Origin: Streptomyces canus
GTDB taxonomy: Bacteria > Actinomycetota > Actinomycetes > Streptomycetales > Streptomycetaceae
Direction: 5' to 3'
Assembly: GCF_041435015.1 (NCBI RefSeq)
Contig: NZ_CP107989.1
Location: forward strand, 7,440,001 to 7,504,000
Length of the DNA: 64,000 nucleotides
Below are positions 25,640 through 32,811 of this stretch, piece after piece. Each line of letters starts with the position of its first letter. The first letter of the stretch is position 1. The notes beneath the pieces were generated by a model, which was not told the origin of the DNA, ran no database searches, and was given only the letters and a program-made list of their open reading frames with translations. A program made the translations under genes and the position numbers.

Positions 25640-26254
25640 TCAGCCGGGCGGTCGTCCGATGCGTGCCACGAGGCTTTTCTCCTCCCGGCGTTGGGCCCTG
25701 CGGCGTCGGAATCTTCGGATGCGGGAGATCAGGAAGTAGAGCGTCAGCAGGCCGGCCAGCAGCAGTACGCCCGCGATGACCGCGGCCGCCTCCGGGTGGA
25801 ACATCGCGAAGGTGACGATGCCGCCGACCCCGAGATCCTCTGCCAGGCTCACGATCACGTTGCTGAAGGGCTCGGGCGAGGAGTTGACCGCCATGCGCGT
25901 GCCCGCCTTGACCGTGTGGCTGGCCAGAGCCGTCGAACCGCCGATCAGGCCCGCCGCCACATCGGAGAGCGAACCGCTCTGACCTGCGAGCAGCGCGCCG
26001 ACCCAGGCGCCGGCCACGGGACGGATCACGGTGTGGACCGAGTCCCAGGCCGAGTCGACGTACGGGATCTTGTCGGCCACCGCCTCGCACAGGAACAGCA
26101 CGCCCGCCGTGACGAGGACTTCAGGGCGCTGCAGGGTCTCGGGGACGTCGTCGCTCAGCCCCGTCGTACCGAACACGCCGAGCAGCAGCACCACCGCGTA
26201 GGCGTTGACGCCGCTGGCCCAGCCGCTGGTGAACACCAGAGGGAGTACGGACAC
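25640..26254 (-). CDS. DUF4126 membrane protein
   Basis: About 204 aa with several hydrophobic helices: VLPLVFTSGWASGVNAYAVV at the start, VLVTAGVLFLCEAVADKI, the glycine-rich segment ALLAGQSGSLSDVAAGLIGG, and a long helix AAAVIAGVLLLAGLLTLYFL. A basic tail (SRIRRFRRRRAQRREEK) follows. These blocks identify DUF4126; function unknown. The start is uncertain: GTG 26254 opens the conserved domain directly and has a TACGAT -10 just upstream but no ribosome-binding site. Longer frames to 26563 run into low-complexity G-rich DNA and are not credible. Confidence 0.8.
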   Translation of the reverse strand: MSVLPLVFTSGWASGVNAYAVVLLLGVFGTTGLSDDVPETLQRPEVLVTAGVLFLCEAVADKIPYVDSAWDSVHTVIRPVAGAWVGALLAGQSGSLSDVAAGLIGGSTALASHTVKAGTRMAVNSSPEPFSNVIVSLAEDLGVGGIVTFAMFHPEAAAVIAGVLLLAGLLTLYFLISRIRRFRRRRAQRREEKSLVARIGRPPG

Positions 26255-26639
26255 GGACGCGATCGTAACCAGTCGGCTGCGGGGCGGTCTGGGGTTGAGT
26301 GCGCAGAACTGAGTATCCGTACCTAGGGCGTGAGATGAGTACGCGCGCGGATGGGCCCCGACCTGCTCGAACGAGAGAGTGGAGCCACGGCGAAGGGGAA
26401 CGGCTCCGGCACCGGCGACACGGGGCGCCGGAACGGAGCCGCCCCGGATCCGCTCCTTCCGCCGGCCGAGGTCGGCGGGAGCGAGGCACGGGGGAACCCG
26501 GGAAAGCGGGGGAACGACCGAACGGGGGCCCAACGGGGGGCACGGGGGAAATCGGGGGAGCAAGGGAAGGCGCCGGTTCGAGGTGGCCCGCGGGGGACGC
26601 GGCCACAGCGGACCGGCGCTTTCGCCTGTCCGCCTCGTG
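26255..26639. other. Gap without a recognisable gene
   Basis: 385 bp between two minus-strand genes. The plus strand is purine-rich with many runs of G. Open frames exist in several frames on both strands, but none has convincing codon use or a ribosome-binding site. It presumably contains the DUF4126 promoter and the end of the TetR transcript; no clear terminator hairpin was found. Confidence 0.6.
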
Positions 26640-27272
26640 TCACCCCTTGCGCCCGCTCACCCGCCCCTGCAACAGCCGCGACAGAGCGGCGTGCACGTCG
26701 TCCAGAGAGCGCTCCGGTTGGAAGGACTGCCAGTCCAGGGCGGCCACCAGGACCATGCCGACCAGGGCGGAGGCGGTCAGCGGTACGTCGATCTCGTCGC
26801 TGAACTCGCCGTTCTCCACGCCCTCGCGCAGGACGCCCTCCACGACCGCCACGGCCTGCTGACGGACCACCATGAGCGTGGACTGCCAGGCCCGGTTGGT
26901 GCGCCACAGCTCGGCCACGTACAGCTGTGTGAAGGCCGGGTAGCGGTCGATGAAGACGAGACCGGCCCGGACCATCGCGTCCAGGGCGTCCACCTTGCCG
27001 CCGCCCGCGCGTGCCGTCGATTCCGCCGCCTCCCTCAACGAGGCGGTGAGAAGGCCCACGCCGTGCCGCAGCAGTTCCTCGAAGAGGACGGACTTGCTCG
27101 CGAAGTTGTAGTAGACCGTGCCCTTCGCGACTCCGGCCCGCTCGGCGATCTCGTCGACCGTGGTGGCGGAGAAGCCCTGCTCGGCGATGAGCGTGACGGC
27201 CGCCTCGTAAAGCTTCTGCCGGGTGGCCTCGCGGCGGGTGCTGACGCCCGCCGGGGCGCTGCTGCTTTCCAT
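26640..27272 (-). CDS. TetR-family transcriptional regulator
   Basis: Protein of 210 aa. The N-terminal TetR helix-turn-helix is clear (ATRQKLYEAAVTLIAEQGF, then VDEIAERAGVAKGTVYYNF); the C-terminal ligand-binding helices are divergent, as usual. It is last in a minus-strand operon after an ABC ATPase gene and a YhgE/Pip exporter gene and probably represses that operon through the 22-bp palindrome at 30163-30184. The start is not secure: AGGAG is only 1 nt from ATG 27272, and GTG 27287 within the palindrome 27282-27295 is an alternative. Inducer unknown. Confidence 0.9.
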   Translation of the reverse strand: MESSSAPAGVSTRREATRQKLYEAAVTLIAEQGFSATTVDEIAERAGVAKGTVYYNFASKSVLFEELLRHGVGLLTASLREAAESTARAGGGKVDALDAMVRAGLVFIDRYPAFTQLYVAELWRTNRAWQSTLMVVRQQAVAVVEGVLREGVENGEFSDEIDVPLTASALVGMVLVAALDWQSFQPERSLDDVHAALSRLLQGRVSGRKG

Positions 27273-27281
27273 GCTCCTGAT

Positions 27282-27295
27282 TCTCACAGGTGAGA
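27282..27295. repeat. 14-bp palindrome before the tetR start
   Basis: TCTCAC-AG-GTGAGA, a perfect dyad 10 bp upstream of the TetR ATG in the 47-bp gap after the YhgE gene. It could be a second regulator site or a small RNA hairpin affecting TetR translation. Confidence 0.5.
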
Positions 27296-27319
27296 CCGCC
27301 CCTGAGGTCGCGGAAGAGT

Positions 27320-29404
27320 TCACAGGGTCAGCTCCGGGTGCAGCCGGTCCAGCGTCCACACCTGCCGGCGGCGGGCCGACAGGGCGGTCAGCGCGAGGGC
27401 GCCGGCGGTGAAGGCGAGGAGCACCACGCACGCGTGCCACACCGGAGTGAGACCGCCGCCCGTGATGAGCCTCCTGAGGGCCTCCACGACGTAGCTCATC
27501 GGCAGGAAGGGGTGGATCGCGTTGAAGAAGCCCGGGCTGGTCTGGACGGGGTAGGTGCCGCCCGCGGACGTCAGCTGGAGCATCAGGAGAGCCAGGACGA
27601 GGATCCGGCCCGCCGCTCCGAAGCGTGCGTTCAGCCATTGGACGATCGCCGCGAAGCAGGCCGTCACCAGGAAGAGGAATCCCACGGTCCCGGCCGCCCG
27701 CGCCATCTGCAGGCCGATCGCCCAGTGCAGCACCGACATCAGCGCCACGGTCTGCAGCACTCCGATCGCCGCCACGGGCAGCCACCCGGCCAGCGCGATC
27801 CGCCAGGCCGCGGCACCGGCGGCGAGCGCACGCCGGTTCATCGGTGTGATCAGCATGTACGCCACCATCGCGCCCACCCACAGGGAGAGCGGGATGAAGT
27901 ACGGGGCGAACCCGGTGCCGTAGTTCGGCGCCTTGTGCAGGTCCCTGGAGACCAGTTGGACCGGATCCGCCATCACGTCGGTGCGCCGGTCGCGGTCCTT
28001 CTTGTCGTAGTCGGGGATCTGCGAGGCGCCGTCGTGCAGCCCGTCGGAGAGCTTCTCGGAGCCGTCGGCGAGCTTGTACATCCCGCCGCTCAGGTCGTCG
28101 GCCCCGGTCTTGAGCCGGCCGACGCCCTCGTCCAGGTCCTGTGCGCCGGACCTCGCGGTGCCGAGGCCGGAGTGGAGCGTCCTGGCGCCCGCGGCGACCT
28201 TGCCTGCGCCCTGGTTCAGCTGGTTGATCTTCGCTACGGCGTCGTCCAGGTCCTCCGAGAGGCGGGGCGCCCGGTCGGCGAGCGCTCGGGCCTGCTGCTG
28301 GAGCGTGGCGAGCCGGCTGTCGAGCTTCTTCAGATCGCCGTTCTGGTCGGCGACGAGAGCGTTGACGTCGTCGGCGACCCTCGCCACGTCGGCGGCAGCC
28401 TGCTCGGCCTTCTTCAGGTCGGCGCAGGCGGGGTCCGGCAGCACCGGGTCCGTGCAGCGCGCCTTATAGACGGCGTTCAGGGTGGCGGCGGCCTTGTGCG
28501 CTCCCTCGGCGGCCGCCGGGGCGGTCCTCACCAGGGTGTCCAGGTTGTGGCGGACGGCCCCGGCGGAGTCGGCGACGAGCCGGGCGGTGTCGCCGATGGT
28601 CTTCTCGTTGCCTTCGAGGAAGGGGCCCACCTTGTCCGCGACCCCGTTGACCTTGTCGGCGAGGCTTTGGGTCCCGCCGGCGACCTGCTGTGCGCCGTCC
28701 GCGAGGTCGCCCGAGCCCGTGTCGAGCTTCGCCAGCCCGTCGGAGAGCTTCCCGCTGCCCGCCCTGGCGGCCTTCAGGCCCGTGGCGAGGTCCTCGGATC
28801 CCTTCTCCGCCTTGCCGATGCCGCCCTCCAGGTCGTCGGCCCCGTCGGCGGCCTTCACCGTGGCGCCGTGGATGTCGGAGAAGGAGATGAAGATCCGGTC
28901 CAGGAAGGACCGCGACGCCTTCGTGGACGCCGCCCGGCGCACCTCGGCGAAGACCGTCCGTGAGATCTGCCCGACGATGTAGTTGTTCGAGTCGTTCGTA
29001 CGGACCTGGAGGGCGCCGGTCTCGGGGGAGTTCCCCGCACTGGAGGCGATCCTCTTGCTGAAGTCGGTCGGCATGGTCAGCGACAGGTAGTAGGTGCCGT
29101 TCTCGACACCCTCACGTGCCTCGGCGGCGCTCACCTGGTGCCAGTCGAAGGTGTCGCTCTCGCGCAACCCCTTGGTGAGGTCGTCGCCCGCGGTGAGTTT
29201 TGCGCCGTCGGCGGTGGCGCCCCTGTCGTCGTTCACGAGGGCGACGGGGATGCGGTCCAGGCGGCCGTACGGGTCCCAGAAGGACCACAGATACAGGGCG
29301 CCGTACAGCAGCGGCAGCACGAGCAGCGCCACCAGGGCGGCGCGCGGCAGCTTCCCCCTGCCGAAGCGGCGCAGCTCAAGCGCGGCCAGTTTCGGCGAGC
29401 GCAT
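27320..29404 (-). CDS. YhgE/Pip-family membrane protein (ABC-2 type exporter)
   Basis: Protein of 694 aa. One N-terminal transmembrane helix (near ALVALLVLPLLYGALYLWSF) is followed by a large extracytoplasmic region (about 45-470) rich in heptad-like helices (repeats of SGDLADGAQQVAGG, GSGKLSDGL and similar). Five or six transmembrane helices form the C-terminal ABC-2 permease-like domain. This is the YhgE/Pip architecture, related to phage-infection protein and type VII-associated membrane proteins. ATG 29404 lies inside the preceding ABC ATPase gene (29-nt overlap) with GGAAGGAG upstream, so the two are made together. The cargo is unknown. Confidence 0.9.
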   Translation of the reverse strand: MRSPKLAALELRRFGRGKLPRAALVALLVLPLLYGALYLWSFWDPYGRLDRIPVALVNDDRGATADGAKLTAGDDLTKGLRESDTFDWHQVSAAEAREGVENGTYYLSLTMPTDFSKRIASSAGNSPETGALQVRTNDSNNYIVGQISRTVFAEVRRAASTKASRSFLDRIFISFSDIHGATVKAADGADDLEGGIGKAEKGSEDLATGLKAARAGSGKLSDGLAKLDTGSGDLADGAQQVAGGTQSLADKVNGVADKVGPFLEGNEKTIGDTARLVADSAGAVRHNLDTLVRTAPAAAEGAHKAAATLNAVYKARCTDPVLPDPACADLKKAEQAAADVARVADDVNALVADQNGDLKKLDSRLATLQQQARALADRAPRLSEDLDDAVAKINQLNQGAGKVAAGARTLHSGLGTARSGAQDLDEGVGRLKTGADDLSGGMYKLADGSEKLSDGLHDGASQIPDYDKKDRDRRTDVMADPVQLVSRDLHKAPNYGTGFAPYFIPLSLWVGAMVAYMLITPMNRRALAAGAAAWRIALAGWLPVAAIGVLQTVALMSVLHWAIGLQMARAAGTVGFLFLVTACFAAIVQWLNARFGAAGRILVLALLMLQLTSAGGTYPVQTSPGFFNAIHPFLPMSYVVEALRRLITGGGLTPVWHACVVLLAFTAGALALTALSARRRQVWTLDRLHPELTL

Positions 29405-30128
29405 CGGCCGTCTCCTTCCGGGTTTGCGTGTCCTCTTGCGGTTCAGGTCGCGTGGACACCGTCACGGCGTCCTTCGGGGCCTCGCTGCACACCGCCAGGA
29501 CCGTCGTGCCGGCCGCGGCGAGGGACCGCAGCAGCGTCCAGGCCTCGGTCCGCTCGGTGTCCGACAGCTTCAGGTCCAGGTCGTCGACGGCGAGCAGCCG
29601 CGGGCGGCCGATCAGGGCCAGGGCGATCGACAGCCGCAGGGCCTCCAGGCGTTCCAGATCGCGTACGGCCGTGCGCGCGCCCTTGGGCAGCGCTTCCCGG
29701 TCGAGCCCGGCGGCCGTCAGCGCGGTGTCGATCCTCCGTTTCGCCTCGGACCTGCGCTCCTCGCGCGGCCGCAGCAGCGCGCGCACCGAGTCGCCGAACC
29801 GGCGCTGCAGCAGCGCCCGTTCACGCACATGCTCCGCGACGGTCAGGGCCGGGTCGAGGTCGGTGACCCCGGCGACGTTCGCCGGTGCGCTGAGCCGGCG
29901 CACCGCCGCCAACTGCTTCGGCAGCCGCGCCCCGCCCACGGTCGCCGTCCCCTCGGTGGCCTTCATCCGTCCGGTGAGCGCGAGCAGCAGGCTCGTACGA
30001 CCGGACCCCGAGGGCCCCTCCAGGGCGATCAACGCGCCGGGCTCCGCGGTGAGCTCGACTCCGCGGAACGCCCAGCCGCGAGGCCCCTTGAGCCCGAAGC
30101 CTTGGGCCGTGACAGCGATTCCGTCCAC
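29376..30128 (-). CDS. ABC transporter ATP-binding protein, degenerate
   Basis: About 250 aa with an ABC ATPase fold, but its motifs are altered. The Walker A reads GPSGSGRTS, with Arg for the catalytic Lys. The signature LSGGQ is not recognisable (the region is LERLEALRLSIAL). Walker B ends in Asp-Asp (LLAVDDLD), without the catalytic Glu. It is paired by overlap with the YhgE/Pip exporter, so it may bind nucleotide in a structural or regulatory way. GTG 30128 is preferred, with AGGGGG about 5 nt upstream; GTG 30134 is two codons earlier. The operon promoter carries the TetR-type palindrome. Confidence 0.82.
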   Translation of the reverse strand: MDGIAVTAQGFGLKGPRGWAFRGVELTAEPGALIALEGPSGSGRTSLLLALTGRMKATEGTATVGGARLPKQLAAVRRLSAPANVAGVTDLDPALTVAEHVRERALLQRRFGDSVRALLRPREERRSEAKRRIDTALTAAGLDREALPKGARTAVRDLERLEALRLSIALALIGRPRLLAVDDLDLKLSDTERTEAWTLLRSLAAAGTTVLAVCSEAPKDAVTVSTRPEPQEDTQTRKETADALAETGRA

Positions 30129-30162
30129 GGCCACCCCCTGATCTTCTTGAATCGAGAACTTT

Positions 30163-30184
30163 TTGAACTGACTGGTCAGTGCAA
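30163..30184. promoter_or_regulatory. TetR-type operator upstream of the ABC/YhgE operon
   Basis: A 22-bp dyad with core ACTGAC-TG-GTCAGT, extended on both sides to TTG/CAA with one mismatch per arm (9 of 10 positions pair). It sits 35 bp before the ABC gene start, where the promoter should be. TetR proteins bind dyads of this size, and the operon ends with a tetR gene. Confidence 0.75.
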
Positions 30185-30198
30185 AAACTAACCCGAAC

Positions 30199-30210
30199 CT
30201 TCGATCGAAG
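30199..30210. repeat. 12-bp palindrome in the ABC/HEPN divergent region
   Basis: CTTCGATCGAAG, perfectly self-complementary, 15 bp from the TetR-type operator and 105 bp upstream of the HEPN gene. It is a possible second protein-binding site in the shared intergenic region. Confidence 0.4.
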
Positions 30211-30314
30211 CAAAAGCCCAGGTCAGAACGGATTGTCAGTGGCATACCTCACGATGAGCACATACGGCACTCCGTAGCGGGATGTGCCGTCAACCAGACG
30301 ACAGGAGGTTCGTC

Positions 30315-30890
30315 ATGGCCAGCTATCACGCAGCCGCCGCCCGTCGGCGCCGCGCCACCGGCCCTGCCCCCTCACTGACCGGCCCGGCGAGCGACGTACA
30401 CCCCGTGCTGCGCCGGGCGACGGCCCCGCCCGCCGCCCTCGACCTGCTCGCCCAGGCCCGCGCCGGCCTCGACGAGGCCTCGGCGCTGGAGACGTCGAAC
30501 GAGCGCTATGCGACGGCGCATCTCGCCGCCCTGCGCACCGCGGCCGCCGTGCTCGCCGCGCGGGGGCGTCCGGAGCCCACGCCCCGACGTCGCGCCAAGA
30601 TCCGGAGCGCCTGGGAAGTGCTCCCCGAGATAGCGCCCGAGCTCACCGAGTGGAGCGCGCTGTTCGCCTCCGGGGCCCGGCGCCGGGCCCGGGCCGAGGC
30701 CGGCATCCAGGGGGCGGCCAGCCGCCGGGACGCGGACGACCTCATACGCGACGTGGCGATGTTCCTGCGCCTCGTCGAGCGGATGCTGGTGCTCCAGCCC
30801 GTCCTGCCCCAACCACGCCAGGACGCGGACCGGCCCGAGGGGGGCGGCGGCCACACCGACCGCGACCGCGACTTTCCGGACGCGGGCTGA
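30315..30890 (+). CDS. SAV_6107-family HEPN-domain protein
   Basis: Protein of 191 aa. A basic N-terminus (residues 1-35) precedes an all-helical domain. The helix containing NERYATAHLAALR has the R-x4-H signature (R64, H69) that forms the active site of HEPN ribonucleases. The domain belongs to the SAV_6107 HEPN family named from Streptomyces avermitilis. HEPN proteins are commonly RNA-cleaving toxins or stress factors; I see no adjacent nucleotidyltransferase antitoxin, so its control is unknown. ATG 30315 has a strong AGGAGG 7 nt upstream. It is divergent from the ABC/YhgE operon. Confidence 0.82.
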   Translation: MASYHAAAARRRRATGPAPSLTGPASDVHPVLRRATAPPAALDLLAQARAGLDEASALETSNERYATAHLAALRTAAAVLAARGRPEPTPRRRAKIRSAWEVLPEIAPELTEWSALFASGARRRARAEAGIQGAASRRDADDLIRDVAMFLRLVERMLVLQPVLPQPRQDADRPEGGGGHTDRDRDFPDAG

Positions 30891-31160
30891 GCGCGGCGTG
30901 TTCCTGGTGCCTGACCTCCGCCGACCGTCCCGCCAAGCCTCTTCTCGTACCGGCCCGGAACCCGCCCCGGCCGCCCGCGATTTCCGCCGCCCCGTGGGGC
31001 GGGACGGGTCCCTGGCCGTGGCACCGGGATGACTGGGCGCGGCGGTGGAGGCAATAGGGTGGGGAGCGCCTGAAGCCTCCCCGTCCACGCCCCCGGCCGG
31101 GAAGGCGCCCCGATCGCTCCGCCGTGCAACGGGCGGTGCCGCGCCGAGGAGTCAACTGCC

Positions 31161-31931
31161 GTGTCGGACCCGATGCGACCCCGCGCCTCTCTCCGTACCG
31201 CCGTGGTCTGGGAGGTCCTCCAGGACGCCCTCGACCGCCGGGTCAAGGCCACGGGACGTCAGGCGCTGGACGTCCTCGACACCGGAGGCGGCAGCGGCAA
31301 CTTCGCCGTGCCCGTCGCCCGCCTCGGCCACCAGGTCACCGTCGTCGACCCCAGCCCCAACGCGCTGTTCGCCCTGGAGCGCCGCGCGGCCGAGGCCGGA
31401 GTCGCCGACCGGGTGCGAGGCGTCCAGGGCGACGCCCACGGCCTCTTCGACGTGGCCGAGCGCGGCGGCTACGACGTGGTGCTCTGCCACGGCGTCCTGG
31501 AGTACGTGGACGACCCGGCCGAGGGCATGCGCAACGTCGTGGCCGCCCTGCGCCCCGAGGGCGTCCTCAGTCTGCTCGCCGCCGGTCTCGGCGGCGCCGT
31601 GCTCGCCCGGGCCCTGGCCGGCCACTTCAAGGAGGCCAGGCAGGCACTCGACGACCCGAACGGCCGCTGGGGCGACGGCGATCCCGTGCCGCGCCGCTTC
31701 ACCGCCGAACAGCTCACCGCGCTCGTCGAGGGCGCGGGCCTCACCGTGGGCGCGGTGCACGGCGTGCGGGTCTTCGCCGACCTCGTCCCCGGCGTGCTCG
31801 TGGACACCGAGCCCGGCGCCCTGGAAGCCCTGCTGAAGCTGGAGGAGGCGGCGGCCGAACTCCCCGCCTTCCACTCCGTGGCCACGCAGCTCCATGTGCT
31901 CGGCGAGACCCGGGAGGCCGCCGAGGCCTGA
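31161..31931 (+). CDS. SAM-dependent methyltransferase, class I
   Basis: Protein of 256 aa with a Rossmann-type methyltransferase domain: motif I LDTGGGSGNFAVPVARLG, an acidic residue at the end of strand 2 (VVDPSPN), motif II region GDAHGL, and motif III near ALRPEGVLSLLAAG. The C-terminal part (from about 165) is a variable cap. GTG 31161 is chosen from the family's short N-terminus. The fold is the UbiE/CmoM-like small-molecule or RNA methylase type; the substrate cannot be told. The 270 bp upstream have no recognised element. Confidence 0.88.
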   Translation: MSDPMRPRASLRTAVVWEVLQDALDRRVKATGRQALDVLDTGGGSGNFAVPVARLGHQVTVVDPSPNALFALERRAAEAGVADRVRGVQGDAHGLFDVAERGGYDVVLCHGVLEYVDDPAEGMRNVVAALRPEGVLSLLAAGLGGAVLARALAGHFKEARQALDDPNGRWGDGDPVPRRFTAEQLTALVEGAGLTVGAVHGVRVFADLVPGVLVDTEPGALEALLKLEEAAAELPAFHSVATQLHVLGETREAAEA

Positions 31932-32207
31932 GCCGCCACTGTGCCGGAGTGCTGATCAGGTACTTGATGGCACATGGAGTACGCCACAGGCCCCCCGATC
32001 GCCCGCGCAGCGCCGTATGATCGAGGGAGACCGCCCGGCATGACGGGACGGCCGCTGGGGAATGACAAGATTCAGCAGCCGGAGCGTTCATGGCGGAATC
32101 CGGTTGGCCAATTGGCGCAGAGGGGCGGGTTTCACGGGGGCGATTCCCTGCCTATCCTGAAGGGACCCCCCGAGTCGCCCCGGCGACTGCACGATGAGGA
32201 GGACTCC

Positions 32208-32603
32208 GTGCCGCTCTCGGAGCACGAGCAGCGCATGCTCGAGCAGATGGAGCGAGCGCTGTACGCCGAAGATCCCAAGTTCGCGTCGGCGCTCGAGGGA
32301 AGCGGGCTGCGTACGTACACCCGGCGGCGGGTCTACCAGGCAGTTGCCGGCTTCCTCGTAGGTATCGCGCTCCTCATGGCCGGTATGGTCGCCAAGCAGG
32401 TGTGGCTCAGCGTGGTGGGCTTCCTCGTCATGCTGGGTTGCGCGGTACTCGCCGTGACCGGCTGGCGCAAGGCCCCCAAGCCGGGCGAGCAGCCCGCCGC
32501 GGGCGCCCCGCATGCCCGTCGCCAGGGACGCCAGAAGCGCTCGATGATGGATCGGATCGAGCAGCGCTGGCAGCGGCGACGAGACGAACATGGCGGCCAG
32601 TAG
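32208..32603 (+). CDS. DUF3040 membrane protein
   Basis: Protein of 131 aa. The N-terminus PLSEHEQRMLEQMERALYAEDPKFAS is the DUF3040 hallmark. Two transmembrane helices follow (near AVAGFLVGIALLMAGM and VWLSVVGFLVMLGCAVLAV), then a basic cytosolic tail (QKRSMMDRIEQRWQRRRDE). The family is widespread in actinobacteria; function unknown. GTG 32208 has GAGGAGG 6 nt upstream. A 17-bp terminator hairpin follows 31 bp after the stop. Confidence 0.92.
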   Translation: MPLSEHEQRMLEQMERALYAEDPKFASALEGSGLRTYTRRRVYQAVAGFLVGIALLMAGMVAKQVWLSVVGFLVMLGCAVLAVTGWRKAPKPGEQPAAGAPHARRQGRQKRSMMDRIEQRWQRRRDEHGGQ

Positions 32604-32634
32604 CCGGCCCGCCGAGCCGCTCCCACAGACGTTC

Positions 32635-32672
32635 TGAGGGGGTGAGCACCCAGCCGGGTGCTCACCCCCTCA
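32635..32672 (+). terminator. Strong hairpin terminator after the DUF3040 gene
   Basis: A perfect 17-bp stem (32635-32651 pairs with 32656-32672) with loop AGCC. There is no T-run after it, which is common for actinobacterial terminators. Confidence 0.85.
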
Positions 32673-32747
32673 CGTATGTCCTCAAGTGCGCGTATGTCCT
32701 CAGGACGTCACCCCCCGTCTCCGCAGGACACTCCCACCCCTCACAAC

Positions 32748-32784
32748 ACGGTGGCCCGGGCCTTGGGAAGGCCCGGGCCACCGT
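32748..32784. terminator. Bidirectional hairpin terminator between convergent genes
   Basis: A perfect 17-bp stem (32748-32764 pairs with 32768-32784) with a GGG loop, 28 bp from the stop of the convergent transglutaminase gene. Its symmetry lets it act on both strands. Confidence 0.85.
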
Positions 32785-32811
32785 CGTTCCGCCCTCAGCG
32801 TGCGGCGTTTT

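Noticed and set aside
26299..27293. Overlapping plus-strand open frames in the G-rich gap before tetR
   Set aside because: Low-complexity composition, antisense to tetR for most of their length, no ribosome-binding site.
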